Of a DNA stretch of 64,000 nucleotides, positions 1-9,371 are shown one piece after another. The notes below the pieces were generated by a model that made no database searches, was not told where the DNA came from, and saw only the letters and a program-made list of their open reading frames with translations. The stretch's first letter is position 1, and the number at the start of each line of letters is the position of its first letter. The stretch is from DASUPK01 sp963831605 (GTDB taxonomy: Bacteria; Actinomycetota; Thermoleophilia; Solirubrobacterales; 70-9): positions 434,001-498,000 of the forward strand of contig CAWHQR010000005.1 of assembly GCA_963831605.1 (NCBI GenBank), in the 5' to 3' direction. The translations under genes and the position numbers were made by a program.

Positions 1-1
1 C

Positions 2-214
2 TCGAGCGATCTCCGGGAGCACGCTGACGAGGGCAAGCCCCTGGTCATCGATGACCCGGATGCCCCGGCCTCCCAGATGATCCGCGAGGCGGCTCGCGGC
101 ATCGTCGCGGCGACGCCGGTCGAGCTTCCCCTGCTTCAGGGCGCGGAGGCAGCGACCGCAGCCGCGCCGAATGGCGGCGGGATCAGCGGCACCGAGCTGC
201 CGATGGTCCAGTAG
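2..214 (+). CDS. Mrp/ApbC-type P-loop ATPase, C-terminal end (partial)
   Basis: Only the last 70 codons are in the window; the reading frame is open from base 2 to a TAG at 212-214. The visible part resembles the extreme C-terminus of Mrp/NBP35 iron-sulfur carrier ATPases, where a GKPLVIDDPDAPAS stretch precedes a short helix (IREAARGIV). The P-loop and the CxxC motif would lie upstream, outside the window, so the family call rests on this tail alone. Members of the family carry and transfer Fe-S clusters in the cytoplasm. The following gene starts 5 bases after the stop, so the two are probably co-transcribed. After the conserved helix comes an Ala/Gly-rich low-complexity tail. Confidence 0.5.
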   Translation, partial: SSDLREHADEGKPLVIDDPDAPASQMIREAARGIVAATPVELPLLQGAEAATAAAPNGGGISGTELPMVQ

Positions 215-219
215 GGCGA

Positions 220-1437
220 ATGCCGATCCGCTGGCGGGCCACCGCCGCGGTTCTCGTCTGCGCCCTTCATCTCGCCGCCTTCGCCCCGACGATCGGGGAC
301 TGGTCCTCGGTCCTGGTCAACGACTTCGCGCCGCAGGCGCAGGCGATCAAGGGCGGCGACCTTCCCTACCGGGACCAGGACATCGAGTACCCGCCACTCT
401 CGGTCCCTGTCCTGATCGCCCCGATCTATCTCGGCAACAGCACCCAGGACTTCGTCGATGGCTTCATGTGGGAGATGCTGGCCTTCGATCTGGGGATCGT
501 CGTGCTGATCGCGGTGGCGCTGCCGGGGGACGCGAAGCGCGTTCTCTCGGCGCTCGGGATCTACACGGTGGGCGTGGTGATCCTCTCGGGCGTCGTCCTC
601 GAGAGCTCGCTGATCGACACCGGGCCACTCGCGCTCTCCAGATTCGACCTGGTGCCCGCGATCTTCGTGCTGGCGGCGGTGCTCGCCCGGGACCGGGGCC
701 GCTCAGCGACGTGGTCGGGATTACTGTCCATCGGGGTCGCAATCAAGGCGTTTCCCCTCTTCCTGTATCCGGCACTGCTGCGGGGTGAGCGGAACCTCAG
801 GAGGGTCGTGATCGCCGGCGCGATCCCGTTGCTGCTCTGCGCCGCCGCCGTCCTCGTCATGGGCGACGAGTTCGGGTCGGCGATCACCTACCACACGCAG
901 CGAGCCCTCCAGGTGGAGAGCCTCGCCGCCAGTCCTTTCGAGGTCGCTCACGTCCTCGGTTCGTCCGGCATCTCGTCGGTGGTGGGGCACGGCGGATTCG
1001 AGATCCGCTCCTCCGGCGCCACCGTCGCGCGCTGGATCTCGGTCGTCGTGGGAGCGGCCGCATACCTCTGGCTCGTCTGGGCGGGCTGGCGCTCCAGGGC
1101 CTCGAACCTCGCGCTGGTCACAGCCCTGCTGACGGTTCTGGTCGTCTTCGCGCCGGTGCTGTCGCCTCAGTTCCTGCTCTGGATCCTGCCGGTCTCCGCG
1201 TGCGCCTACGGACTCGGCAAGGAGAACCTCGTCCTGCTGGTCACGATCCTGCTCACCCAGATCGTGCTTCAGAACTACGACGGAGTGGATTCGCTGGCGG
1301 GCGGCTTCGTCTGGCCGCTCGCGGCGAGGAACGTCATGCTGGTCGTCTACCTCTGCCTGGTCGCCGTGCCGATCCTGCGGGAGGGACGCGAGCCGGCCCG
1401 CGCGCCGAGTACTGAGGCGTATGCCGTGGCGCGCTAG
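220..1437 (+). CDS. GT87-like polytopic membrane glycosyltransferase
   Basis: A 405-residue integral membrane protein with roughly ten hydrophobic segments. An early extracytoplasmic loop carries DLPYRDQDIEYPPL, in which the D...YPP pattern is typical of GT-C glycosyltransferases of the GT87 (DUF2029) type. A central IKAFPLFLYPALLRG segment is also common in that family. These enzymes use polyprenyl-phosphate mannose or a related donor to build cell-envelope glycans. The exact donor and acceptor cannot be read from sequence. The ATG start lies 5 bases after the preceding stop. The stop codon TAG lies inside CTAG at 1434-1437, which is also the stop of the converging CAP-domain gene. Confidence 0.65.
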   Translation: MPIRWRATAAVLVCALHLAAFAPTIGDWSSVLVNDFAPQAQAIKGGDLPYRDQDIEYPPLSVPVLIAPIYLGNSTQDFVDGFMWEMLAFDLGIVVLIAVALPGDAKRVLSALGIYTVGVVILSGVVLESSLIDTGPLALSRFDLVPAIFVLAAVLARDRGRSATWSGLLSIGVAIKAFPLFLYPALLRGERNLRRVVIAGAIPLLLCAAAVLVMGDEFGSAITYHTQRALQVESLAASPFEVAHVLGSSGISSVVGHGGFEIRSSGATVARWISVVVGAAAYLWLVWAGWRSRASNLALVTALLTVLVVFAPVLSPQFLLWILPVSACAYGLGKENLVLLVTILLTQIVLQNYDGVDSLAGGFVWPLAARNVMLVVYLCLVAVPILREGREPARAPSTEAYAVAR

Positions 1438-2003
1438 TGGTGGTAGCCGAACTGCGCGACCCAGATGTGTGCGCCACTGTTGCCCTCGAACGAGCCGATG
1501 ACCAGCGCCATTCCGACGATGCGGTAGCGCGGACTGAGCAGGTTGCGGCGATGCTCGTCCGAGTTGAGCCAAAGGTCCATGGTCGCCCGGGGGGAGGCAT
1601 CCGCTCCGTACGTGAGCGCCAGGTTCTCTCCGACGCCAAAGGTGCCCCGGAAGAAGCCGACCCTCTGTTCCCAGTAGAAGGCGTTACGCCGACAGGCGTA
1701 GTGGCTGAATTGACGGCAACGCCTGATGTCGCGTGCCTTGCGGGCCGCGGAGGCGCGCAGCTGCTTCGAGACGCGCAGGCCCGAGAGGTGATCCTGATAC
1801 CGGGCCCAGCGATGCAGGCAGATCATCGTCTGTTCCTGGACGGCGACCGGAAGCGAGGCATCCGACTGTCCGGGACACGCGGATTCCGGCGCGAGCAGGC
1901 CCGCGTAGGGATCGGACGCGCTCGCCACGGCGGGGACCGCGAGCGTGAGGACGACGGCTGTGAGGGCCGCGACGAGTCCGGTGCGGGCTGAATTCCTCAC
2001 CAC
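1434..2003 (-). CDS. Secreted CAP (SCP-like) domain protein
   Basis: The 189-residue product starts with a basic N-terminus and a hydrophobic signal peptide (about residues 1-30, ending near VASASDP), so it should be exported. The rest matches the CAP/SCP fold: a GENLALTYG segment, a tryptophan-containing DLWLNSDEHRRNLL block holding the conserved His-Arg-x-Asn signature, then YRIVGMALV. Four cysteines (around CPGQ, ICLHR, RRCRQ and YACRR) could form disulfides. CAP proteins are found in spores and cell envelopes of actinobacteria, often with unknown ligand. The start is GTG followed by a second GTG, so the first codon is uncertain. It ends within the CTAG shared with the upstream-strand gene. 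Confidence 0.8.
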   Translation of the reverse strand: MVRNSARTGLVAALTAVVLTLAVPAVASASDPYAGLLAPESACPGQSDASLPVAVQEQTMICLHRWARYQDHLSGLRVSKQLRASAARKARDIRRCRQFSHYACRRNAFYWEQRVGFFRGTFGVGENLALTYGADASPRATMDLWLNSDEHRRNLLSPRYRIVGMALVIGSFEGNSGAHIWVAQFGYHH

Positions 2004-2046
2004 CCGCCGGATCGGCGCGGGTGATCACCTACCCGATTATCTGAAG

Positions 2047-2095
2047 GGTTCTAGCCGGATGTTCTAGAACCGGGTACCCGTCCCGCAAGGACGGG
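2047..2095. terminator. Two hairpins between CAP and ferredoxin genes
   Basis: Two perfect inverted repeats sit between the CAP gene start and the ferredoxin stop. The first is GGTTCTAG (2047-2054) with CTAGAACC (2064-2071), spacer 9. The second is CCCGTCC (2077-2083) with GGACGGG (2089-2095), loop 5. They lie just downstream of the ferredoxin stop codon on the minus strand and could end its transcript. Neither is followed by a clear T-run, so intrinsic termination is not assured; an operator role for the first repeat at the CAP promoter is an alternative. Confidence 0.4.
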
Positions 2096-2112
2096 CTTCG
2101 ATCCAGCAGAAG

Positions 2113-2379
2113 CTAGGCGTTGCTCTTGTAGTAGTCGAGGTTGATCTGCGTGTACTTGGACCACTCCTCGGGGAGCTGGTCCTCGGCGAAACACGCGTCG
2201 ACGGGGCAGGCCTCAACGCATGCGTCGCAGTCGATGCACTCATCCGGGTCGATGTAGAGCTGTTCGACGTTGTCGTAGTCGGGCTCGTCCGGCGTCGGAT
2301 GAATGCAGTCGACGGGGCAGACCTCTACGCAGGAGTTGTCCTTCTGCCCGATGCAGGGCTCTGCGATGACGTATGCCAC
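2113..2379 (-). CDS. fdxA: Bacterial-type ferredoxin (7Fe-8S FdxA family)
   Basis: An 88-residue electron carrier. The N-terminus (AYVIAEPC) and the first cysteine set at residues 9, 17, 21 and 25 (C-x7-C-x3-C-x3-C) are the hallmark of actinobacterial FdxA, where this half binds a 3Fe-4S cluster. The second set at 48, 51, 54 and 58 (C-x2-C-x2-C-x3-C) binds a 4Fe-4S cluster. The loop between them (residues 26-43) is acidic and longer than in many homologues. It is soluble and cytoplasmic. Possible partners within this window include the ferredoxin-type sulfite reductase near 57 kb, but that is inference. Translation starts at GTG. Confidence 0.92.
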   Translation of the reverse strand: MAYVIAEPCIGQKDNSCVEVCPVDCIHPTPDEPDYDNVEQLYIDPDECIDCDACVEACPVDACFAEDQLPEEWSKYTQINLDYYKSNA

Positions 2380-2499
2380 AGGCGTCTATTCCTTTCCCAA
2401 GTGTCGATTGCGTTGCGGCGCCCATGGGGCGCCGCGGGACGCGACATTCTAGGCAAGGTCACGGCTCGGCGCGTGACTGCGCGCGGCTAAGGTGGCGAC

Positions 2500-3387
2500 G
2501 TGATCCTGCTAACGGGAGCAACCGGCGTCGTCGGAGGAGAGCTCCTGCCGGAACTGCTGGACGCCGGCCAGCGGGTGCGCGTGCTCGTCCGCGACCCCAG
2601 AAAGCTCGGAGAGCACCGGGTCGACGTCCAGATCACGCTCGGAGACCTCCGCGATCCGCTCTCGATCCGCCACGCGATGCGAGGCGTCGAGACCGTCATC
2701 CACCTGGCGGCGACGATCCGCGATCAGCCCGGAGCCACGATCGAAGAGGTCAACGGACTGGCGACGGTCCGCCTGCTGAGGCTCGCCGAACGCGCCGGGG
2801 TGAAGCGGTTCCTCTTCTTCTCGGCGATGGGCGCCACCACGTTCCAGCGGACTCGGTTCTTCCGCTCCAAGGCGATCGCGGAGCGAGCCGTGAGGGAGTC
2901 CCCACTCGACACCACGGTCTTCGCGCCGTCGATCGTCTACCGGCCCGGAGACCCCTGGATCACGCTGCTCCAGCGCCTGGCGCTGCTGCCGGCGGTGCCG
3001 GTGTCCGGATCGGGTCACGCCCGCTACCAGCCGATCTGGGCGCGCGACGTGGCCCGCTGCGTAGCCGCTTCCCTCAACGGCGGGGCGGGGGGCGACGCCA
3101 ATGGCCGCTACGAGCTCGCGGGGCCCGAGATCCTCACCTATGACGACATCGTCGAGCGCGTGCTGGAGGCCACCGGCAGGAATCGTCCTCTGGTCCACGT
3201 CCCGATCCCGTTCGTCCGCGGCGGGCTCCGCGCGCTGGAGTTGCTGGCGGGCCCCTCGGTGTTCGCCACCTGGGAGGAGGCGGAGCTGATGGAGGTGCCG
3301 ATGACGAGCGAGCGCGGAACCGCAGACGCGGAGCAGCTCGGGATCGAGCCCAGGCCGATGGGCACGGTGTTGGGCACCCAGGGCTAG
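2500..3387 (+). CDS. NAD(P)-binding SDR-family epimerase/NmrA-like protein
   Basis: A 295-residue protein that opens directly with the Rossmann fold (MILLTGATGVVGGELL, glycine motif GATGxVG). It continues with a V-x-VLVRDPRK segment typical of atypical/extended SDRs of the NDUFA9-NmrA type. These bind NAD(P)H and act as ubiquinone-complex assembly factors, reductases or epimerases. No YxxxK catalytic pair is obvious (the region near residues 120-135 has FRSKAIAERAV), so it may bind nucleotide without classical SDR catalysis. The start is GTG. It converges with groEL; a strong hairpin separates the two. Confidence 0.7.
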   Translation: MILLTGATGVVGGELLPELLDAGQRVRVLVRDPRKLGEHRVDVQITLGDLRDPLSIRHAMRGVETVIHLAATIRDQPGATIEEVNGLATVRLLRLAERAGVKRFLFFSAMGATTFQRTRFFRSKAIAERAVRESPLDTTVFAPSIVYRPGDPWITLLQRLALLPAVPVSGSGHARYQPIWARDVARCVAASLNGGAGGDANGRYELAGPEILTYDDIVERVLEATGRNRPLVHVPIPFVRGGLRALELLAGPSVFATWEEAELMEVPMTSERGTADAEQLGIEPRPMGTVLGTQG

Positions 3388-3438
3388 CCGGATCTCAGCC
3401 GGTGCGGCGATCAGGCAAGCTCCTCGCCCCAGAAAAGC

Positions 3439-3466
3439 AAGAGGCCCGGCTGATGCCGGGCCTCTT
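3439..3466 (-). terminator. Rho-independent terminator of groES-groEL
   Basis: A perfect 12-bp stem with a 4-base loop: AAGAGGCCCGGC at 3439-3450 and its reverse complement at 3455-3466. Reading on the minus strand the stem is followed by a T-rich stretch (TTGCTTTTCT), fitting an intrinsic terminator for groEL, whose stop is 38 bases upstream. On the plus strand there is no comparable T-run. Confidence 0.85.
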
Positions 3467-3503
3467 GGAAAGAACACTCGCCTGTTACGGCAGAGCGTAG
3501 TCG

Positions 3504-5141
<1,638 letters not shown>

Positions 5142-5172
5142 ATGTGTGGTTCCTCCTTCCTAAGTCCTTGGA

Positions 5173-5460
5173 CTAGCCGACCTTCGCGAGCACATCGGAC
5201 TCGCGGAGGACGAGCAGCTCGTCGCCGTCGACAGTGATTTCGGTGCCTCCGTACTTGGAGTAGAGGACCTCGTCGCCCTCGCTTACGTCCAGGGGGCGGC
5301 GGGTGCCGTCCTCCTTGACCTCTCCGTCGCCGACAGCGAGCACCTTGCCCTTCTGCGGCTTCTCCTTCGCTGTGTCGGGAAGAACGATCCCGCTTGCGGT
5401 CGTCTCTTCCTCCTCGACGGCCTGAACGATCAGGCGGTCGCCTAGCGGCTTCAACTTCAT
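5173..5460 (-). CDS. groES: 10-kDa co-chaperonin GroES
   Basis: A 95-residue co-chaperonin that caps GroEL rings. Core motifs include LKPLGDRLIVQ at the N-terminus, the mobile-loop region EEETTASGIVLPDTAKEKPQ and the C-terminal VLRESDVLAKVG. I chose the ATG at 5460 (MKLKPLGDR) because AGGAGG lies 7 bases upstream of it and the family starts here. A longer frame opening at 5499 would run translation through the CIRCE operator. First gene of the groES-groEL operon. Confidence 0.97.
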   Translation of the reverse strand: MKLKPLGDRLIVQAVEEEETTASGIVLPDTAKEKPQKGKVLAVGDGEVKEDGTRRPLDVSEGDEVLYSKYGGTEITVDGDELLVLRESDVLAKVG

Positions 5461-5487
5461 CGGCATTCCTCCTAGGGAATTTGGTTT

Positions 5488-5512
5488 TGGCACTCTCAAT
5501 GGGAGAGTGCCA
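5488..5512 (-). promoter_or_regulatory. CIRCE operator (HrcA binding site)
   Basis: Perfect inverted repeat TGGCACTC (5488-5495), 9-base spacer, GAGTGCCA (5505-5512). This matches the CIRCE core GCACTC-N9-GAGTGC, bound by the heat-shock repressor HrcA. It lies 28 bases upstream of the groES start, where a repressor would block the promoter or early elongation. hrcA itself is not in the window. Confidence 0.93.
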
Positions 5513-5559
5513 GCCAGCGCTCCGATTGTAGCCAGAGCCCGGGGTCGGCCCGTTACCGG

Positions 5560-6033
5560 CTAGTCAATGGCCAGCAGCGGGGCGTCGAGCAGCTTGGCGA
5601 GCCCATGGCCGCCGTTCCGCATCACGTAGTCGTGATTGACGGCGAAGATCGGCCGCGCCAGCGGTGCGAGCAGGTTCATCCAGGCGCGGGTGGTGTGCAC
5701 GTTCCATTCATAGAGGGCCGCCGTCACCCCGTCCCGCTCGAACAGCCGCCAGCGGCCGACGCCGGCGAGCTCGCCCTCGGCGTTGCCCTCCAGCAGATAG
5801 GGCTTCTCGACCCTGGTGGTCCGCACGAAGAATTCGAGCTTGTAGGGCAGCTTCGACTTCCAGACGTAGCGCCCGTATTGCCCGACGCCCGATTCGTCGC
5901 CCTCCTCGAGCTTCTCGGCCTCGAGGACACCGTGCCACCACTCGGGCCAGCGCTCGGACTCGTAGATCGCGTCCCAGACGCGCTCCTGTGGGGCCTCGAG
6001 CAGCCAGGTTGTCAGGAAGCGGTATTCAGCCAC
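5560..6033 (-). CDS. SRPBCC (START-like) domain protein
   Basis: A 157-residue single-domain protein of the SRPBCC superfamily. The opening YRFLTTWLLEAPQERVWDAIYESERWPEWW is the usual first strand and helix of polyketide cyclase/dehydrase-like proteins, and the C-terminal helix is long and amphipathic. Members bind hydrophobic ligands in a deep pocket; no ligand can be named. It is last in a minus-strand run with the ASCH protein (6 bases apart) and pcm, so the three may be one operon. It is one of five clear SRPBCC proteins in the window. Confidence 0.75.
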   Translation of the reverse strand: MAEYRFLTTWLLEAPQERVWDAIYESERWPEWWHGVLEAEKLEEGDESGVGQYGRYVWKSKLPYKLEFFVRTTRVEKPYLLEGNAEGELAGVGRWRLFERDGVTAALYEWNVHTTRAWMNLLAPLARPIFAVNHDYVMRNGGHGLAKLLDAPLLAID

Positions 6034-6039
6034 ACCGAT

Positions 6040-6444
6040 TCAGTTTCGGGACGGCGTCTCACCGTTGCCGAACTGAGTGCTTGGCCGCTCGACGATCTGC
6101 GAGAAGCGGATCACCGTGACGGTGTCGTCCTCGCCGACCGGGCGCGTGTAGATCTTCTCCAGGAAGTCGACCGTCTCCTCGCGCCGCCGGAATTCCGGAT
6201 TGTCGTGCTCGATGTCGCGGGGCGAGAGCTCGGCGACCCTCTTCACCTCGACGTCGTCGATGACCGCGGCGAAGATCTTCTCCCGGGCCTGATGGCGGTA
6301 GCCGATCGTGATCCAGACGACCTGGCCCCGCTTGTACTTGCGGGATTTGTCCCCCAGCCGGATCGTCGCCGTCTTCCGGCCGCTGCGCAGCTGGTCGACG
6401 AAGACGGGCGAGTAGAAGTTGAGGACGTAGAGGGCGGAGTTCAC
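6040..6444 (-). CDS. ASCH-domain (PUA-like) protein
   Basis: A 134-residue protein with the ASCH signature near the N-terminus (LRSGRKTATIRLGDKSRKYKRG), followed by VVWITIGY and DDVEVKRVAEL. ASCH domains are PUA-related beta-barrels thought to bind RNA; some small members hydrolyse modified nucleosides such as N4-acetylcytidine. The conserved Lys-Thr-xx-Arg (KTATIR) fits that activity, but assignment to it is inference. The start is GTG at 6444. It lies between pcm and an SRPBCC gene in the same direction. Confidence 0.7.
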   Translation of the reverse strand: MNSALYVLNFYSPVFVDQLRSGRKTATIRLGDKSRKYKRGQVVWITIGYRHQAREKIFAAVIDDVEVKRVAELSPRDIEHDNPEFRRREETVDFLEKIYTRPVGEDDTVTVIRFSQIVERPSTQFGNGETPSRN

Positions 6445-6468
6445 CCGGCGAGCCTACCCGTCATCAAT

Positions 6469-7125
6469 TCAGGGTGGGTTGAAGCCCTCGACGCCGATCA
6501 GGGGGACGAATCGGCACGGGCCGATCGTCTCCTGGCGCAGCTCTCCGTCCTCGCGGATGAAGGCGACCAGCAGGTCGGCCGAGCCGGTTGCGATCGGGAC
6601 GACCAGCCGGCCCTCCGGCGCGAGCTCCGCAATCAGGCTGTGCGGGGCCTCTGGGGTGGCGGCATGGATGGCGATGCCCTCGTACGGGGCCTCCTCGGGA
6701 TGCCCCTTGCTGCCGTCCGCGATGACCACCTCGGCGTTGTCGATCCCCAGCTCCGTGAGCCTGCGCCGACCGGCCTCCCCGAGCTCCGGCACCCGCTCGA
6801 CGCTGATCACGCGCCGGGCCAGCCTCGCCAGCACGGCCGCCGAGTACCCGGACCCGGTGCCGATCTCGAGCACCTTCTCGTCGCCGTCGAGGCTGAGGGC
6901 CTGGCAGATGGCCGCAACCACCCAGGGCTGGGAGATGGTCTGCTCGTGGCCGATGGGGAGGGCCGAGTCGTTGTAGGCGCTGTCGCGGACCTGTTGCGGC
7001 ACGAAGTGCTCGCGGGGCACAGCCCCCATGGCGGCGAGCACGCGCTCGTCGCCGATGCCGCGGCGGCGCAGCTGGCGCTCCACCATCCGGGCTCGCTGTT
7101 CGGGGAAGTTGGACGGCTTCGCCAT
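6469..7125 (-). CDS. pcm: Protein-L-isoaspartate O-methyltransferase
   Basis: A 218-residue SAM-dependent methyltransferase that repairs isoaspartyl residues in aged proteins. Diagnostic features are the N-terminal MVERQLRRRGIGDERVLAAMGAVPREHFVP, the SQPWVVAAICQAL segment (normally ISQP) and the SAM motif VLEIGTGSGYSAAVLA followed by VISVERVPEL. The length and motif order match the PCMT family closely. The protein is cytoplasmic. It leads a possible three-gene unit with the ASCH and SRPBCC genes; the Crp/Fnr gene lies 23 bases upstream in the same direction. Confidence 0.93.
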   Translation of the reverse strand: MAKPSNFPEQRARMVERQLRRRGIGDERVLAAMGAVPREHFVPQQVRDSAYNDSALPIGHEQTISQPWVVAAICQALSLDGDEKVLEIGTGSGYSAAVLARLARRVISVERVPELGEAGRRRLTELGIDNAEVVIADGSKGHPEEAPYEGIAIHAATPEAPHSLIAELAPEGRLVVPIATGSADLLVAFIREDGELRQETIGPCRFVPLIGVEGFNPP

Positions 7126-7148
7126 CAGATCGCGGCGACAGTGGCCGC

Positions 7149-7847
7149 TCAGAAGATGTAGCCGTCGAGGCGCTCCGGCTCGATCACCGTCACACGGCCC
7201 CGTCCCACCTGGACGACCCCGGCTCGTTCGAGCGTGGCGAGGAAGCGGCTGACGCTCTCGCGCGAGGTGCCTGCCATCTGGGCGAGGTCCGACTGGCGGA
7301 GCCGGATCGTGACGCCGTCCCTGACCAGGGGGGTGACGGCCTCCTCCGCGAGCAGCTGGGTGAGCACGCCGGCGACCCGGCTCGGCACGGTCTGGAAGGA
7401 CTGGCGTGCGATGCGCTCGTTCGCCTCCCGCAGGCGCCGCGTGAGCGCCACGATCAGCTTCTCCGCCATCTCGGGGTGCTGGCGGATCAGCGTGCGCATG
7501 TCGATCGCCGGCAGCGCGAGCAGCTCGGTGTTCTCGGCGGCCTCCACGCTGGCGGAGCGGCGCTCGCCGTCGAGCATCGCGAGCTCTCCGAAGATCGCCC
7601 CCGGGCCGAGCGTCGCGAGCGTGATGACCCTGCCATCGGAGTGCTGGCGGATCACCCTGCAGCTGCCCTGGTTGACGATGTAGCAGGCGTCACCCGGATC
7701 GCCCTCGTGAAAGACGCGGGTGTCGGCCGGAAAGCTGCGCGGGATCGCCACCTGAGCCACCTGGTCCAACTCGTCGGGCGAGAGCTCCGAGAAGAGCGGC
7801 ACGCGTCCGAGGAGCTCGACGATCCCAGCTCTTCCTCCGTTCGCCAT
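7149..7847 (-). CDS. Crp/Fnr family transcription regulator
   Basis: A 232-residue regulator. Residues about 15-130 form the cyclic-nucleotide-binding jelly roll (LFSELSPDELDQVAQVA ... GPGAIFGELAMLDGERRSASVEA, including the phosphate-binding GELAMLDGERRSA cassette). A dimerisation helix follows, then a C-terminal winged helix with recognition helix QMAGTSRESVSRFLATLERAG. The well-kept cassette suggests it can bind a nucleotide such as cAMP, as in actinobacterial Crp. No cysteine cluster of the Fnr type is present. It is transcribed away from the FkbM gene with 72 bases between the start codons, which must hold both promoters. Confidence 0.9.
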   Translation of the reverse strand: MANGGRAGIVELLGRVPLFSELSPDELDQVAQVAIPRSFPADTRVFHEGDPGDACYIVNQGSCRVIRQHSDGRVITLATLGPGAIFGELAMLDGERRSASVEAAENTELLALPAIDMRTLIRQHPEMAEKLIVALTRRLREANERIARQSFQTVPSRVAGVLTQLLAEEAVTPLVRDGVTIRLRQSDLAQMAGTSRESVSRFLATLERAGVVQVGRGRVTVIEPERLDGYIF

Positions 7848-7919
7848 CCCGAGGTCATTATCCCTGCTCAGCAGGCTTGGCGATCAAGTAGATGTCCCGC
7901 CGGTACCTTTCTCACCGCG

Positions 7920-8579
7920 ATGGAGGCTGATCTGATCTACGACGTTGGGGCGCATCGCGGGGAGGACACTGCGCACTATCTGCGCTCCGGCTACCGGGTC
8001 GTCGCCGTTGAGGCCAATCCGCAGCTGGCCGACTCGCTGTCCCAACGGTTCGCAGGTGATCCGGTTGTGGTGGTGAACGCCGGAATCGGCTTGCGCAGAG
8101 GGTCAGCGACCTTCTGGGTCAACGAGGCGAACGACGAGCACAGCTCCTTCGACCGCGAGGTTGGATGCCGAGACGGGACGCCCTGCCATGCCGTTGAGGT
8201 CGAGTCCGTCACGTTTCGGTCGCTGCTCGATAGGCACGGCGTGCCCTTCTACCTGAAGATCGACATCGAGGGCGCCGACGGGCTCTGCCTGAGCTCCCTG
8301 TCGCCCGATGACCTGCCCGCGTACGTCTCGATCGAATCCCACACGGCGGACTACGTCGATCGCCTGAGCCAGCTGGGCTACCGGCACTTCAAGCTCGTCG
8401 ATCAGACGCGTCACTCTCCTCGCGTCCTGCAGAGGGTGGGACTTGCTCGCTTCCCGGTCGGCACCTCGGGCCGCTTCGGCGAGTCCACGCACGGGAGGTG
8501 GCAATCGGCCGATCAGGTCGTGCAGGCATGGCGTTCGTCGAGCACCGACGCGTGGTACGACTTCCACGCGAAGCTGTGA
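7920..8579 (+). CDS. FkbM family methyltransferase
   Basis: A 219-residue SAM-dependent methyltransferase. The start at ATG 7920 is chosen because the fold begins at once (LIYDVGAHRGEDTAHYL, motif I) and upstream sequence in this frame is antisense to the Crp gene. Motif II is VVAVEANPQLADSLSQRF, and FYLKIDIEGADGLCL is the conserved DIEG motif of the FkbM family. Members methylate sugars, polyketides or other small molecules; the substrate is unknown. It is a stand-alone gene that converges on nei2 with a 6-base gap. Confidence 0.85.
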   Translation: MEADLIYDVGAHRGEDTAHYLRSGYRVVAVEANPQLADSLSQRFAGDPVVVVNAGIGLRRGSATFWVNEANDEHSSFDREVGCRDGTPCHAVEVESVTFRSLLDRHGVPFYLKIDIEGADGLCLSSLSPDDLPAYVSIESHTADYVDRLSQLGYRHFKLVDQTRHSPRVLQRVGLARFPVGTSGRFGESTHGRWQSADQVVQAWRSSSTDAWYDFHAKL

Positions 8580-8585
8580 ACGGCG

Positions 8586-9371
8586 TCAGGCCATGAGCCC
8601 TTCGGGCGGCTGACAGCTGGGACACCAGTACGTGGTCCGGGCAGTCTCCCCCTGGGCCTGGGAGAGGATCCTCGTGCCGCAGCGCTCGCACGGCATCCCC
8701 GCGCGGCGGTAGACATGGTTCGGCTGGCGGCCGGTCTCGACCGCTTCGAGCATCAGCTCGCGGGTCGCCTGGAGCACCCCGACGAGCCGATCGTCAGCGA
8801 CCTCGCCGACCGGCGTCCGCGGGTCGAGGCCGGCGTCGAAGCAGCCCTCCGAGCGGAAGATGTTGCCGATGCCTGCGACCAGCCTCTGGCCCAGCAGCGC
8901 ATCACCGATCCGGAGGTCGGGCCCGGCCGAGCGGATTCGCGCGGCGGCGACCTCCGGGTCGAAGTCATCCGCCAGCACGTCAGGGCCGAGGCGCGCCAGC
9001 TTGGGATCGTGCAGCAGCTGGGACTCGCGGACGATCCGCATCCTCGACCCGCCGAAGTTGACCGCCTCCGCGCCGCCCCCGGTCAGCGCGATCCAGGCGT
9101 CGCGAGCCGGCCGGCGCCAGCGCTCGCCGTTCAGGTAGAGCTGCCAGCTGCCACGCATGCCCAGATGGCTGTGCAGGGCGAGCCCGCCGTCGAAGTGGAA
9201 GAGCAGGTGCTTGCCCCGGGTCTCGATCCGCTCGACCCTGCGGCCGTCGAGCTCTGCGGCCGTCAGCCCGTCGGGGCGGCGCTGACCAGGGGTGCGCACC
9301 GAGACCTCGGTCCCCTCCAGCGAAGCGCGCATCCTCCGGGCGATCCGGAGGATCGTGTCCCCCTCGGCCAT
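8586..9371 (-). CDS. nei2: Nei2-type DNA glycosylase/AP lyase (Fpg/Nei family)
   Basis: A 261-residue Fpg/Nei family base-excision glycosylase. It has the N-terminal AEGDT segment with the catalytic Glu, the RGKHLLFHF strand with the conserved Lys, the H2TH region (LLGQRLVAGIGNIFRSE, where the Asn contacts DNA) and a C-terminal zinc finger (CERCG ... WCPSC). Unusually, residue 2 is Ala (GCC) where the family has the catalytic Pro that attacks the sugar after Met removal. The start is fixed by a TAATG overlap: the ATG shares one base with the lhr stop, so translation is coupled. The lhr-nei2 pairing is also found in mycobacteria. The protein removes oxidised pyrimidines in the known family. 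Confidence 0.9.
   Translation of the reverse strand: MAEGDTILRIARRMRASLEGTEVSVRTPGQRRPDGLTAAELDGRRVERIETRGKHLLFHFDGGLALHSHLGMRGSWQLYLNGERWRRPARDAWIALTGGGAEAVNFGGSRMRIVRESQLLHDPKLARLGPDVLADDFDPEVAAARIRSAGPDLRIGDALLGQRLVAGIGNIFRSEGCFDAGLDPRTPVGEVADDRLVGVLQATRELMLEAVETGRQPNHVYRRAGMPCERCGTRILSQAQGETARTTYWCPSCQPPEGLMA

Noticed and set aside
5461..5499. Upstream start extending GroES by 13 residues
   Set aside because: It would place the start inside the CIRCE operator, and AGGAGG is well placed for the ATG at 5460.
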